Origin: JABFXX01 sp036489755 | GTDB taxonomy: Bacteria; Myxococcota_A; Polyangia; Haliangiales; Haliangiaceae | Direction: 5' to 3' | Assembly: GCA_036489755.1 (NCBI GenBank) | Contig: DASXFD010000003.1 | Span: 124,001-188,000 of the forward strand | DNA length: 64,000 bases | Part shown: piece after piece, positions 1 through 10,684 of the stretch | Layout of the letters: each line of letters begins with the position of its first letter | Position numbering within the stretch: position 1 is the first letter of the stretch | Translations under genes and position numbers: made by a program | The notes under the pieces: generated by a model | What the model was told of the DNA's origin: nothing | Database searches by the model: none | What the model saw: the letters and a program-made list of their open reading frames with translations, nothing else

Positions 1-278
1 TCGAGCCGCACGTGGAAGATCGTGATCGCGACGATGATCGGCGCGAGCAGCGCGAGCGCGAGCGTGGTGAAGCGGTTCGCGAGCAGCGCCAGCCCCGCCG
101 CCAGCTCGATGACCTTGATGAACGTCAGGTAGCCGGCGGTCACGAGCGCGCCCGCGACCGCCATCGCATCGGCCGGCGGGTTCTTCGGATCGGGCAAGAA
201 GTGCAGGAAGTAATTCGCGCTGAACACGACGAACACGAGACCGAGCAGGATGCGAGCGACCGGGACGATTCGAGTCAT
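1..278 (-). CDS. DoxX-family membrane protein (C-terminus beyond window)
   Basis: Read on the minus strand from an ATG at 276-278, the frame stays open to the window edge, so about 92 N-terminal residues are visible and the C-terminus is missing. It begins MTRIVPVARILLGLVFVVFS and has at least three hydrophobic helices (about residues 5-25, 42-66 and 70-88). The order of a first helix, a short NYFLHF loop, then an IELAAGLALL helix is typical of the DoxX/DoxD-like small membrane proteins, whose biochemical role is mostly unknown. It is divergent from the LysR gene at 350, the usual arrangement for a LysR regulator and its target. The family call rests on pattern alone. Confidence 0.75.
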   Translation of the reverse strand, partial: MTRIVPVARILLGLVFVVFSANYFLHFLPDPKNPPADAMAVAGALVTAGYLTFIKVIELAAGLALLANRFTTLALALLAPIIVAITIFHVRL

Positions 279-349
279 GCACCTGATGTAGAGCATTGCT
301 CGGAAAGCACTAGTCCGACCAAATGCAACGCGCTATTGTTTTTCGAGCA
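279..349. promoter_or_regulatory. Divergent DoxX/LysR promoter region
   Basis: This 71-base gap separates the two divergent starts. It is less GC-rich than its surroundings and contains TGCT-N5-AGCA at 297-309, a small inverted repeat of the kind LysR proteins bind (T-N11-A-like). A second imperfect repeat, ATTG-N9-CAAT, overlaps the regulator start. Autoregulation plus control of the DoxX gene is the family norm. The exact site is a guess. Confidence 0.4.
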
Positions 350-1255
350 ATGATGGATCTGAACCGCGCGGCGACGTTCGTGCGCGTCGTCGAGACCGGC
401 GGGTTCACGCGCGCCGCCGAAGCGCTCGGCGTGCCGGCGTCGTCGGTGAGCCGCAGCGTCTCCAAGCTCGAGCGCGAGCTCGGCATCACGCTGCTCGAGC
501 GCACCACGCGGCGCGTCGCGCTCACCGATGCCGGCCGCGCGTTCTTCGAGCGTGCGCGCGATGCGCTGGTCGGGCTCGACGAAGCGAGCGATCTCGCGCT
601 CGATGCCGCGCGCGAGGCCTACGGCGTGGTGCGCGTCGCGCTGCCGCCCGACTTCGGCGCGCTCGCCGGCCCGTTGTTCGCCGCGTTTCTCGCGAGCTAT
701 CCGCGCATCCGGCTCGAGCTCACGTTCACGCCGCGCGGCGCCGAGCTCGTCGGCGATCTCGTCGACATCGCGGTCGCGTTCGGCAAGCTGCCCGACTCGG
801 CGCTGGTCGCCAAGAAGCTCGGCCAGAATGCGCACAAGCTGTACGCGTCGCCGCGCTACCTCGCCGCGCGTGGCACGCCTCGCCGCGTCGCCGATCTCGC
901 GAAGCACGACGTCGTGCTCGCCCGCGCGGTCGCCGGTGATGCGCGCTGGGAGCTCGCCGGGCCGCACGGCGTCGAGCGCGTCGACGTGTCGGCGCGGCTC
1001 GTTGCCGATCACCTGCAGCTCGTGCTCGACGCGACGCTCGCCGGCTCCGGCATCGCCCAGCTGCCGGCGTTTCTCGGCAACAAGCACGTCGCCGCCGGTG
1101 CGCTCGCCGCGGTGCTGCCGCGCTATTCGGTCGACACGGCGCTGCACGTGCTCACCCACGACACGCGCCACATGCCGCATCGCGTAGCGCTCGTGCGCGA
1201 CGCGCTCGTGCAAGGCCTCGCCGGGCAATGCACGAAGCACCGGCTAGCCGAGTGA
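350..1255 (+). CDS. LysR-family transcriptional regulator
   Basis: A 301-residue DNA-binding regulator. Residues 3-62 form the winged helix-turn-helix typical of LysR proteins: MDLNRAATFVRVVETGGFT, then RAAEALGVPASSVSRSVSKLE and a wing ending LTDAGRAFF. The rest is the periplasmic-binding-protein-like effector domain (about 90-295). Length is normal for the family. The LDFNRLRAFV-like start and the PSSVSRSVSKLE helix resemble the CrgA/DmlR-like branch, which often controls quinone- or stress-related genes. I placed the start at ATG 350 because ATG-ATG at 350-355 precedes the conserved MDLN; an ATG at 323 would add nine non-conserved residues. The divergent DoxX gene is its probable target. 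Confidence 0.9.
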   Translation: MMDLNRAATFVRVVETGGFTRAAEALGVPASSVSRSVSKLERELGITLLERTTRRVALTDAGRAFFERARDALVGLDEASDLALDAAREAYGVVRVALPPDFGALAGPLFAAFLASYPRIRLELTFTPRGAELVGDLVDIAVAFGKLPDSALVAKKLGQNAHKLYASPRYLAARGTPRRVADLAKHDVVLARAVAGDARWELAGPHGVERVDVSARLVADHLQLVLDATLAGSGIAQLPAFLGNKHVAAGALAAVLPRYSVDTALHVLTHDTRHMPHRVALVRDALVQGLAGQCTKHRLAE

Positions 1256-1389
1256 CCGCCGGCAAGTCGCGTCGCCGCACTCGCGCGCGGATTCGCGATC
1301 GCGCTCACCAATTTCGCGCGCGCGACCGGCGCCGTCGCCGACCGCGGGAGACGAAATTCAATGGCACCGCCGCTGCAAAACGTCACTGC

Positions 1390-1737
1390 ATGAAGTCCAA
1401 CGAGCTCCCCACCCTCACCTCTGATGAACTAACCCGGGCGCATGGCGGCCTCGCGATGGATCCCGCAGCGAAGTGGATCATGCAGCGCGAGTCGGGCGGC
1501 AACTCGCACGCCGGTCACCTCTACTCCAAGGGTCGCGGCGACGGCACGCGTGGCAACCAGTCGTCGGCGTTCGGCGCGTTCCAGATGATCAACGCGCAGC
1601 GCAAGCACTACATGGGCTCGAACTACCAGTCGACCGACCTCGGCCAGCAGTACTCGGCCGCGTCGCACTACGTCAAAGATCGCTACGGCTCGTGGTCGCA
1701 CGCGGAGAGCTTCTGGAAGTCGCACCACTGGTACTGA
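1390..1737 (+). CDS. Double-glycine-leader lysozyme-like (transglycosylase-fold) protein
   Basis: A 115-residue protein. Residues 1-20 look like a bacteriocin/microcin double-glycine leader: LTSDELTRAHGG matches the L-x3-EL-x3-GG pattern, and cleavage is expected after Gly20. Residues 25-115 resemble the lysozyme-like domain found in Gram-positive aggregation-promoting-factor and Rpf-type wall enzymes. They carry IMQRESGGN with candidate catalytic Glu34, an AFGAFQMI core, and the closing signature YVKDRYGSWSHAESFW-x4-WY. Such domains cleave or bind peptidoglycan. No Sec signal peptide is present, so export by a C39-peptidase ABC transporter is the natural reading, but none is encoded in the window. 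No immunity gene is evident either. The frame can be extended upstream to 1228 but that part is arginine-rich and overlaps the LysR gene, so I use ATG 1390. No good ribosome-binding site is visible. Confidence 0.7.
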   Translation: MKSNELPTLTSDELTRAHGGLAMDPAAKWIMQRESGGNSHAGHLYSKGRGDGTRGNQSSAFGAFQMINAQRKHYMGSNYQSTDLGQQYSAASHYVKDRYGSWSHAESFWKSHHWY

Positions 1738-1800
1738 GCGCGGCGAATCTCTGACGCGGCCGGTGGATCTCGGCCGGCGTGGCGGCATATACCGGCCGCC

Positions 1801-2922
1801 ATGTCGACGAAGACTTTACTGCTCTCCCTCGTTGTAGCTGTACTCGCTCGGACCGCGCATGCCGATGACGCCAAGCTCCGGCATGCCGAAGATCAGATCG
1901 CGAAAGCGATGTCCGACGAGGCGCGCGCGAACCGAGCGGTCACCGCGGCGCAACGTGAAGCCGCGAAGGCTCATCGCGACTGGGGTGCCGCGAACGTCGC
2001 GATCCAGAAGGCGTACGCGCAGCGCGCCGCCTCCAAGAAAGACGCCGCGCAGGCAGCCGCCGACAAGGCGACCGCCGACGCGCTCGCCGACATGGCCAAG
2101 GACGATACCGCCCGCGCCAGCGCCGACGACAAGTTCGCGTCGTCGGAGCAGACCTCGTCGAGCGTGCAGGGCGAGTTCGCGACGGCCGACGCAGCCGCCG
2201 CGAAGGCGCGCCACACCGCGAAGAAGCAAGCCGACGGCAAGGCGCTCGGCGATCTCGCCACCGCCGCGAACGAGCAGTCGGTTGCCGAAGCCGCCGCCGC
2301 GAAAGCGAGCGCGGACATCGAAGCCGCCGGAACCGAGAAGTCGAAGGCGTCGGATGCCGTCGCCGCCGCGCAGGCAAAGCTGAACACCGGCTCGCCCGCC
2401 GAGATGCAGAGCGCGGCACACGACGTCGAGAAGGCCGAGAACGATCTCGCGAAGGCCGATCAGGACGCGCACGCTGCGCTCGCGAACCGCGCGAAGGCGC
2501 GCCGCGACTACGCGGCGGCGTCGCAGAAGATGGCGGCCGCATACGCCGCAGTCGCCTCGGCCGAGACCGACGCGAAGGCCGCCGCCGCGGACCGCAAGGC
2601 CGCCGACGCCGCCGCGAAGGTCGCGAAAGCCGATCAGGATCGCGCCGATGCCGCGGAGGCCGACGCGGAGGCCGCGCAGGCGCAGTCCGATCACTTCGCG
2701 AAGGTCGCCGCACAGGCCACTGCCGACGCGAACGCGACGGCCGCTGCCGCGCAAAATCACACGAACGCGGCGAGCTCCGACTTCGCGCGCGCGTACAAGC
2801 TGCGCGCCGCCGCCGCGAAAGCGATCGCCAAGGCGAACCACGACCAGACGAAGGCGCACGCCGATCTCGCTGCCGCGCATGCCGCCCGCGCGAAGGCGCT
2901 CGGCGATCTCCGCGACGCGTGA
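1801..2922 (+). CDS. Exported alanine/lysine-rich coiled-coil protein
   Basis: A 373-residue protein with a Sec signal peptide (MSTKTLLLSLVVAVLARTAHA, cleavage near residue 21-22). The rest is almost wholly Ala, Lys, Asp, Glu, Gln and Arg, in heptad-like stretches such as AAAKA and DAKAAAADRKAADAAAKVAKA, with no Pro and very few aromatics. It should form one long helix or coiled coil in the periplasm. Such composition is seen in TolA-like spacers and in periplasmic structural proteins, but no defined domain is recognised and function is unknown. It stands alone, convergent with the methyltransferase that follows six bases later. Confidence 0.75.
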   Translation: MSTKTLLLSLVVAVLARTAHADDAKLRHAEDQIAKAMSDEARANRAVTAAQREAAKAHRDWGAANVAIQKAYAQRAASKKDAAQAAADKATADALADMAKDDTARASADDKFASSEQTSSSVQGEFATADAAAAKARHTAKKQADGKALGDLATAANEQSVAEAAAAKASADIEAAGTEKSKASDAVAAAQAKLNTGSPAEMQSAAHDVEKAENDLAKADQDAHAALANRAKARRDYAAASQKMAAAYAAVASAETDAKAAAADRKAADAAAKVAKADQDRADAAEADAEAAQAQSDHFAKVAAQATADANATAAAAQNHTNAASSDFARAYKLRAAAAKAIAKANHDQTKAHADLAAAHAARAKALGDLRDA

Positions 2923-2928
2923 CCGTCG

Positions 2929-3750
2929 CTAGCGCGGCTTGCGGAAGCGCAGCGTCATGCGATCGCTCTCGCCGATCGCCTCGAACTTCGCGTGGTCGAC
3001 GTCCTTGCCGGCGTACGTCGGCGGCAGCGACCACACGCCGTTCGGATAGTCTTTCGTGTCTTTCGGGTTCGCGTTGACGTCGGAGCGAGCGTCGAGCTCG
3101 AGCCCGGCGGCCTTCGCGAGCGCGATCACCTGCGCTTCCGATACGTAGCCGGTCTTGTCGACCACATCCGGCGCCTGATCCTTCGTCGTGCGGTGATCGG
3201 TCACGCCGAGCACGCCGCCCGGCTTCAAGACCTTCGCGATCGCGCTGAACACCGCGGCCGCGTTGCCGTCGGGGATCCAGTTGTGGATGTTGCGGAACGT
3301 CAGCACCATGTCGGCGCTGCCGTCGGGGCCGAGGTTGAGGTTCTTCGGATCCCAACGCACCGTCGTCACCTTGTCGAACGCCGGCGCGCTCGCGAGGCGC
3401 TTCTGCATCGCCTGCGCTTGCTTGGTGCCCTCGCCGTCGGGCGGTCCGTTCGGATCGCCCATCGTGATCGTGTACGCACCTTTGTCGTGCAGGTACGGCG
3501 CGAGGATCGCGGTGTACCAGCCACCGCCGGGCACGAGCTCGATCACGTGCATGTCGGGCTTGAGCCCGAAGAACGACAGCGTCTCGGCGGGGTGGCGAAA
3601 CTTGTCGCGAGCGCGTTCGGCGTCGGTGCGCGTCGGGCTCGCGAGCGCGGCTTCGATCGCGGGATCGGCCTTCGTCGCAGGCGGCGCGCCGGAGCGGTGA
3701 CACGCGGCGATCATCAACAGAGCGGCAGCGGCTGGAAACATGCGGCGCAT
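2929..3750 (-). CDS. Lipoprotein with class I SAM-methyltransferase fold (COG4798-like)
   Basis: A 273-residue protein with a lipoprotein signal (ALLMIAAC, lipidated Cys17). The mature part begins with an AERARDKFRHPAETLSFFGL segment, then the SAM-binding loop HVIELVPGGGWYTAILAPYL (about 68-87). A second acidic motif SADMVLTFRNIHNW and VLKPGGVLGVTDH follow. This pattern matches the predicted exported methyltransferases of the COG4798 type. Substrate is unknown, and location outside the cytoplasm, where SAM should be absent, makes genuine methyltransferase activity questionable. It is convergent with the coiled-coil gene and lies nine bases from the DUF488 gene on the same strand. Confidence 0.8.
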   Translation of the reverse strand: MRRMFPAAAALLMIAACHRSGAPPATKADPAIEAALASPTRTDAERARDKFRHPAETLSFFGLKPDMHVIELVPGGGWYTAILAPYLHDKGAYTITMGDPNGPPDGEGTKQAQAMQKRLASAPAFDKVTTVRWDPKNLNLGPDGSADMVLTFRNIHNWIPDGNAAAVFSAIAKVLKPGGVLGVTDHRTTKDQAPDVVDKTGYVSEAQVIALAKAAGLELDARSDVNANPKDTKDYPNGVWSLPPTYAGKDVDHAKFEAIGESDRMTLRFRKPR

Positions 3751-3759
3751 GCGCGCAGC

Positions 3760-4287
3760 TTACGCCGGGTAATGCACGCGGCCACGTCGGATCACCGCAA
3801 ACTGCGTCGGCGTCGCCTCGGTCGCCGTGCGCTGCGACATCAGGTGTACCACCGGCACGTGATGCGCCATCAGGTGGTCCGCGATGATGCGGCGGTGGCA
3901 GCGCCACCACACGGCCTCGGAGCACATGATCGCGACGCTGCGCTGCTTGCCGAGGGCGATCAGCTTGGCGAGGCCCGCGCGAAACGCGGCCGACTCGGCG
4001 TGGTCGGCGAAGTTCCGAAACGCACTGTTCTGCCACGCGTCGTTCGCGTGCTTCGGCGGCGGCTTGGCTTTCGAGCGGCGGCCGCCGAGCTCGACGATCA
4101 CGCGATAGTCGATCGCGATGCGCGCGAGGTACGCGCGGAGCTTCGCCTCGTTGAACTGCGGGTTGGTGCGCGAGCGCCGGATCGAGCGCACGTCGACGAG
4201 CATCTCGACGCCGTGCGCGCGCAAGATCGCGCCGAGCTCCGCGAGCGTGCGCGTCGAGTGACCGATCGTGAAGATCGGCCGCGTCAT
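3760..4287 (-). CDS. DUF488 family protein
   Basis: A 175-residue cytoplasmic protein with all DUF488 hallmarks: an N-terminal FTIGHSTRTLAEL, then VDVRSIRRSRTNPQFN, and the C-terminal CSEAVWWRCHRRIIADHL motif (about 132-149) with two conserved cysteines and a CHR. The family is widespread and uncharacterised. Its start (ATG 4285-4287) overlaps the stop of the upstream DUF2156-type gene by four bases, so the two are almost certainly translationally coupled. The bacterial pairing suggests an envelope or stress role, but that is inference. Confidence 0.85.
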   Translation of the reverse strand: MTRPIFTIGHSTRTLAELGAILRAHGVEMLVDVRSIRRSRTNPQFNEAKLRAYLARIAIDYRVIVELGGRRSKAKPPPKHANDAWQNSAFRNFADHAESAAFRAGLAKLIALGKQRSVAIMCSEAVWWRCHRRIIADHLMAHHVPVVHLMSQRTATEATPTQFAVIRRGRVHYPA

Positions 4288-5636
4288 GCTGCTCGGTGCG
4301 CGCGCGCGTGCCACAGCATGATCGCCGCGACGGTCGGCGCCGCGATCGCGACCCCGACCACGAAGAAGTCGAACGGCCCGCGTCGATCGGGCACGTCGAA
4401 CGCGAGCGCTTGACCGAACGTGACGACCGCGTCGAGCGTGATGATCGACGTCAACAGACTGGCGAGCCCGCGCCGCCAGCGATGGCTCAGCGCGAACAGC
4501 GCGCCGGCGACCACGACGTCGAACGCGACCCAACCGTATTGCCACGCGACCGACGGAAACCAGCGCGCGCTCACCGGCAGTGCGAGCAGCAACGTCCAGA
4601 TCACGAGCAAGCCGGCGAGCACGCGCATGACGACCGCGGGCCCGCGCAACAACGTCGCGACGCCGAACCGCAACAGGCCGCCGTGCGCGAACGCGCGCAG
4701 CGTGTCGTAGATCGTGACGATGCCGCTGCCACCCGGCGGATACGTGATGAAGATCGGATCCCAGCGCTCCGGCTTGAGCTTCGCCTTGAACGCGCGCAGG
4801 CCGTCGAAGTCGTAGAGCGCGTTGCCGGCGCGCCGCGCCGCGCGCAGCCACGGGCCGACCTCGCCGGCGAGCGGCACGAGCCCGAGCGTGACGTACTCGA
4901 CGTGCTCGGCGGCGGCCGCACGCATGCCGGCGTCGACGAGCAGCTCGACGGTGCCGTTCGGCGCCGCCGGATCGCGCAAGAAGTCTTCGAAGAACCAGCC
5001 GCGCCGCGCGAAGATCGGGATCACGCCGAGAAACCCGACGACGGCGCCGTCGCGCTCGGCGACGAAGTACCGGCGCTCCGCGGGAAAGCTGAACGGCTTG
5101 ACCTGCACGAGGAAGCCCATCGGCGCGATCGTGCGCGACGCGAGCCAGCGCTGGATGAGCCCGTCGAGCGCGGTGCGCAGCGGCTTGCCGGCCTCGAGCT
5201 CGCCGGACTCGCAGGCGCGCACGCGCACGCCCTTCGCGCGCGATCTCCGCAGCTGCTCGCGCAGGCTCGACGAGCCGGAGAGCGCCGCGGTCCACGTCTC
5301 GGGCCGCCACGTCGGCTGATCGCCGACGCGCAGCGCGGGCCAGCCCGCCAGCTCGTGAAATCGCTCCTCGGTGCCGAAGCACGACACGCGCCGGTTCGCA
5401 TCCGCCGCGGCCGCGACGAACTTGCCGATCACTTCGACGCAGCGCTCGGGCGCGCTGATCGGCGGGCCCGCCACGACCCACGCCCCGCCCGTATCGACGT
5501 AGCCGACGCACGCATCGTCGCCTTCGAACCAGTACCGAAACCCGGGCTCGAGGATCTGGAACGACGTCGAGTTCCAGCCGTGCCGCTTGAGCAGCGCGAG
5601 TACGCGCGCCTGATCGGTTACTCCATCGGCTGCCAA
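4284..5636 (-). CDS. Phosphatidylglycerol lysyltransferase-like (DUF2156/MprF C-domain) membrane protein
   Basis: A 450-residue protein with domain order reversed from MprF. The N-terminal part (about 1-300) is a tandem GNAT-like aminoacyl-tRNA-dependent transferase domain, seen in FRYWFEGDDACVGYVDTGG, WVVAGPPISAP, the LREQLRRSRAKGVRVR stretch and FFEDFLRDPAAPNGTVELL. The C-terminal part has about four hydrophobic helices (315-440). In MprF the transferase domain aminoacylates phosphatidylglycerol, changing membrane charge, and the helices precede it. The start is TTG at 5634-5636, since no in-frame ATG or GTG occurs before the conserved region. It is divergent from the kelch lipoprotein with only 39 bases between. 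Confidence 0.75.
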   Translation of the reverse strand: MAADGVTDQARVLALLKRHGWNSTSFQILEPGFRYWFEGDDACVGYVDTGGAWVVAGPPISAPERCVEVIGKFVAAAADANRRVSCFGTEERFHELAGWPALRVGDQPTWRPETWTAALSGSSSLREQLRRSRAKGVRVRACESGELEAGKPLRTALDGLIQRWLASRTIAPMGFLVQVKPFSFPAERRYFVAERDGAVVGFLGVIPIFARRGWFFEDFLRDPAAPNGTVELLVDAGMRAAAAEHVEYVTLGLVPLAGEVGPWLRAARRAGNALYDFDGLRAFKAKLKPERWDPIFITYPPGGSGIVTIYDTLRAFAHGGLLRFGVATLLRGPAVVMRVLAGLLVIWTLLLALPVSARWFPSVAWQYGWVAFDVVVAGALFALSHRWRRGLASLLTSIITLDAVVTFGQALAFDVPDRRGPFDFFVVGVAIAAPTVAAIMLWHARAHRAA

Positions 5637-5675
5637 CGTGCACGAAGTCTACCGCCCATTTGTTATCATCGCAGG

Positions 5676-7316
5676 GTGCGCGCGCGGCTAGGGCTCGTTG
5701 TACTTGCCGCATGTGGTCGACTCGACTTCGATCCGCGGGCGATGGACGCGTCGACGTCACTCGCCGTCGCGGTCTCGGCCGCGCAGGGCGTGACCCTGGC
5801 TTCGCTCGACGCGCGGATCGCGTTCGCGGCGCTCGATCCCGATGCGCTGCATGCGCTGCCCGAGGCCGGCGGCGCGCCTAGCCTGCCGCTCGCCGCGACG
5901 ATCCCGCTGCCCGACGCCTCGGGCCCGCTCACGATCACGTTCGACGCGATCGACTCGCGCGGCCGCGAGCTGACGGCAAGCGCGTCGACTCTCATCACGA
6001 CCGGTCAGCAGCAATCGGTCGCGGTCGTCATCGGCAGCGAGCTCGCGGCGACGTGTGTCGACGGCGTGACCGACGACGGCGAGAGCGACGTCGATTGCGG
6101 CGGGTCGTGCCCGGCGTGTGCGGTCGGCAGCGGCTGTCTCGTGGCGAGTGATTGCTCGACGGGGAGCTGCGTCGCAGGCGCGTGCGAGCCCGTGAGCGGA
6201 CCGCCGAGCTGGCTACCGATCGCCGCGATGCCCGTCGGGCGGATCGGCGCGGCGGCCGTGCGCAGCGGCACGCTGATCTACGTCTTCGGCGGCAGCCTGA
6301 CCGATTCGATGACCGATTACGCCGAGGTCGACAAGTACGATCCGGCGCGCGACGTGTGGGGCGCGGCGCCGAGCTTGCCCACGCCGCGCGAGCGGATCGC
6401 GGGTGCGCTCGACGCGAGCGGCACGATCTACGCGATCGGCGGCGTCGTCGGCTCGACGCTGTACAGCGAGGTCGATGCGTTCGAGCCGGGGCAATCCGCG
6501 TGGACCACTGCCGCCGCGCTGCCGACTGGTCGCGCATACATCTCTGCAACGACCGACGAAGGCGGACACGTCTGGGCGTTCGGCGGCGGCGACGGCGTCA
6601 CGGAAATCGCGGAGACCGACGAGCTCGGCAGCAGCGCGTGGATGCAAGACACCGCGCTGCCCGCTGCGCGCAGCAATGCAGCCGCCGCCCGCGCGAGCAA
6701 CGGCATGCTCTACATGATCGGCGGTCGCGTGGGTGCCGGCATCTCGCCGACGGTGATCGCGTACGTCGCCTCGGCGAGCGCGTGGCAGACCGTGCCATCG
6801 CTCGCCGAATCGCGCAGCGATCTGTGCGCGGCGGTCGGCGGCGACGACCGCGTCTACGCGATCGGAGGCTACGACGGGGCGAACGGGTTGACGGTGGTCG
6901 AAGCCGCGCGCGCGGGCGCCGCGTGGGTCGCGGCCGCATCGCTATCGATGGCGCGCGACTCGTGCACTGCGACGGCGGGCCCCGACGGCCGCATCTTCGC
7001 GTTCGGCGGCCGCGACACGCCGGCGGACGGCAACGGCACGACGGCGGCCGAGGCCTATGGGCCGGTGCTCGCGCTCGGCGCGACCAGCGGCTCGGCCGGC
7101 GACGCCGTCGTCGTGAACGGATCGAACTTCGCGGCGAGCTCGACGGTCGTCGTCGCGTTCGACGGCATCCCGGTCGAGCGCGCGGCGATCGATGCCGCCG
7201 GCAACCTCGCGGCGATCACGATCCTAGTGCCCACGCTCGCCCCCGGCAGCCACGCCGTGACCGCGACCGACGATCGCAGTCTCTATCGCGTCTCGTTGCC
7301 GTTCACGGTCGAGTGA
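5676..7316 (+). CDS. Kelch-repeat lipoprotein with C-terminal IPT/TIG-like domain
   Basis: A 546-residue surface or periplasmic lipoprotein. The GTG start gives a short signal (MRARLGLVVLAAC) with a lipobox at Cys13. Residues 130-170 are a Cys-rich linker (DGESDVDCGGSCPAC and following) of the kind common in myxobacterial surface proteins. From about 175 to 450 there are five or six kelch blades with the repeated IYVFGG / IYAIGG / VWAFGGG / LYMIGG / VYAIGG / IFAFGG signature, predicting a beta-propeller. Residues 455-545 (SGSAGDAVVVNGSNFAASS and following) look like an IPT/TIG immunoglobulin-like fold. It probably binds a ligand or polymer outside the cell. The open frame runs 1.4 kb further upstream but that part overlaps the minus-strand gene and is not coding. 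Confidence 0.85.
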   Translation: MRARLGLVVLAACGRLDFDPRAMDASTSLAVAVSAAQGVTLASLDARIAFAALDPDALHALPEAGGAPSLPLAATIPLPDASGPLTITFDAIDSRGRELTASASTLITTGQQQSVAVVIGSELAATCVDGVTDDGESDVDCGGSCPACAVGSGCLVASDCSTGSCVAGACEPVSGPPSWLPIAAMPVGRIGAAAVRSGTLIYVFGGSLTDSMTDYAEVDKYDPARDVWGAAPSLPTPRERIAGALDASGTIYAIGGVVGSTLYSEVDAFEPGQSAWTTAAALPTGRAYISATTDEGGHVWAFGGGDGVTEIAETDELGSSAWMQDTALPAARSNAAAARASNGMLYMIGGRVGAGISPTVIAYVASASAWQTVPSLAESRSDLCAAVGGDDRVYAIGGYDGANGLTVVEAARAGAAWVAAASLSMARDSCTATAGPDGRIFAFGGRDTPADGNGTTAAEAYGPVLALGATSGSAGDAVVVNGSNFAASSTVVVAFDGIPVERAAIDAAGNLAAITILVPTLAPGSHAVTATDDRSLYRVSLPFTVE

Positions 7317-7321
7317 CGCCG

Positions 7322-9709
<2,388 letters not shown>

Positions 9710-9758
9710 GCTTATCGAGGTGCGCACCCCCGGGTCTCGGCGCAACCTGGCCGAATTC

Positions 9759-10190
9759 CTAGAGCTGGCGGTTGTAGATGTCGATCGCCTGATCTTGCTG
9801 CGAGATCGCCGCGAATGCCGCCGCGAATCCGACCAGGAACGCCGCGCCGCCGATGCCGATGCCGCCGTCGAACCACGCGCCGTCGACCTTGTGATCGATC
9901 GCCTCCGACGCGCCGATACCGGCGAGCGGCGCGAGCACGAACACGCTCATCATCGCGCCGTACAGCGCGACCGAATGCCGGCAATCGGTCATCTCGGCCT
10001 CGGCTTCCGGCACGCCCGCCACGGCGCGCCGATAGTCTTCGCCGCACGTCCAGCCTTGCAGGTGCACGCCGCCCTTGTCCCAATGACCGTGACGACCTTC
10101 GCGCTGCCACGTGATCGGCATGCGCCCGGTCGGCACGTCGAACGTGCCGGCGCACCCCGCGAGCGCCAGCGCTGCCGCATAGAGCCGCAT
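9759..10190 (-). CDS. Small lipoprotein with two membrane-like segments, unknown function
   Basis: A 143-residue protein with a short lipoprotein signal (MRLYAAALALAGC, lipidated Cys13). The mature N-terminal part has two further cysteines (GWTCGEDY and EMTDCRH) that could form a disulfide. Two hydrophobic stretches follow (about 75-95, YGAMMSVFVLAPLAGIGAS, and 112-130, IGIGGAAFLVGFAAAFAAI). The family is not recognised. It lies 49 bases downstream of, and on the same strand as, the Lon gene start region, and is divergent from the GNAT gene at 10250. Confidence 0.7.
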   Translation of the reverse strand: MRLYAAALALAGCAGTFDVPTGRMPITWQREGRHGHWDKGGVHLQGWTCGEDYRRAVAGVPEAEAEMTDCRHSVALYGAMMSVFVLAPLAGIGASEAIDHKVDGAWFDGGIGIGGAAFLVGFAAAFAAISQQDQAIDIYNRQL

Positions 10191-10249
10191 CTCGTGACGA
10201 TGACACGCACGTCGCAGCGCGCCGCTGAAGTTGGAGTTAAGGTGGCTCG

Positions 10250-10684
10250 GTGATCGTCATCGAAGAGGTCGTCCCCGATGACTGGCCGCGCTGGAAGATC
10301 GTGCGGCTGCAAGCGCTCGCCGACGCGCCCGATGCGTTCAGCTCGACGTACGCGACCTGGTGCAACGCCGACGAAACGCGCTGGCGGGCGCGCCTGCGCG
10401 ACGTCGCCTACAACGTGCTCGCGACGCACGACGGCGCCGACGTGGGCCTCATCAGCGCGATCGACAGCGATCCGGTCGAGCTGATCTCGCTGTGGATCGC
10501 GCCTGTCGTCCGCGGCCGAGGCGCCGGCGATGCACTCGTGCGCGCCGTGCTCGCGTGGGGCGCACCGCGCGCGACGCGGCTCAACGTCTATCCCGACAAC
10601 GCGCGAGCGATCGCGTTGTATCGCCGCAACGGCTTCGTCGAGCGCGGTGTCGTCGAGGGCGAGCTCGTGATGGTCCACGCATGA
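10250..10684 (+). CDS. GNAT family N-acetyltransferase
   Basis: A 144-residue cytoplasmic acyl-CoA-dependent transferase. It shows the GNAT core: beta4 ELISLWIAPVVRGRGAGDAL (motif A, acetyl-CoA pyrophosphate loop R/Q-G-x-G-A at about 84-92), then ATRLNVYPDNARAIALYRRNGFVERGV (motif B, residues 107-133). The substrate is not predictable. It begins at GTG 10250 and its stop overlaps the ATG of the histidine phosphatase by four bases, so the pair forms an operon. Confidence 0.9.
   Translation: MIVIEEVVPDDWPRWKIVRLQALADAPDAFSSTYATWCNADETRWRARLRDVAYNVLATHDGADVGLISAIDSDPVELISLWIAPVVRGRGAGDALVRAVLAWGAPRATRLNVYPDNARAIALYRRNGFVERGVVEGELVMVHA

Noticed and set aside
4296..5675. Long open frame upstream of, and in frame with, the kelch lipoprotein (over 1,000 codons in total)
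   Set aside because: It lies opposite the MprF-like gene, is Arg/Asp/His-rich in the way GC-rich antisense frames are, and the real lipoprotein signal begins at GTG 5676.
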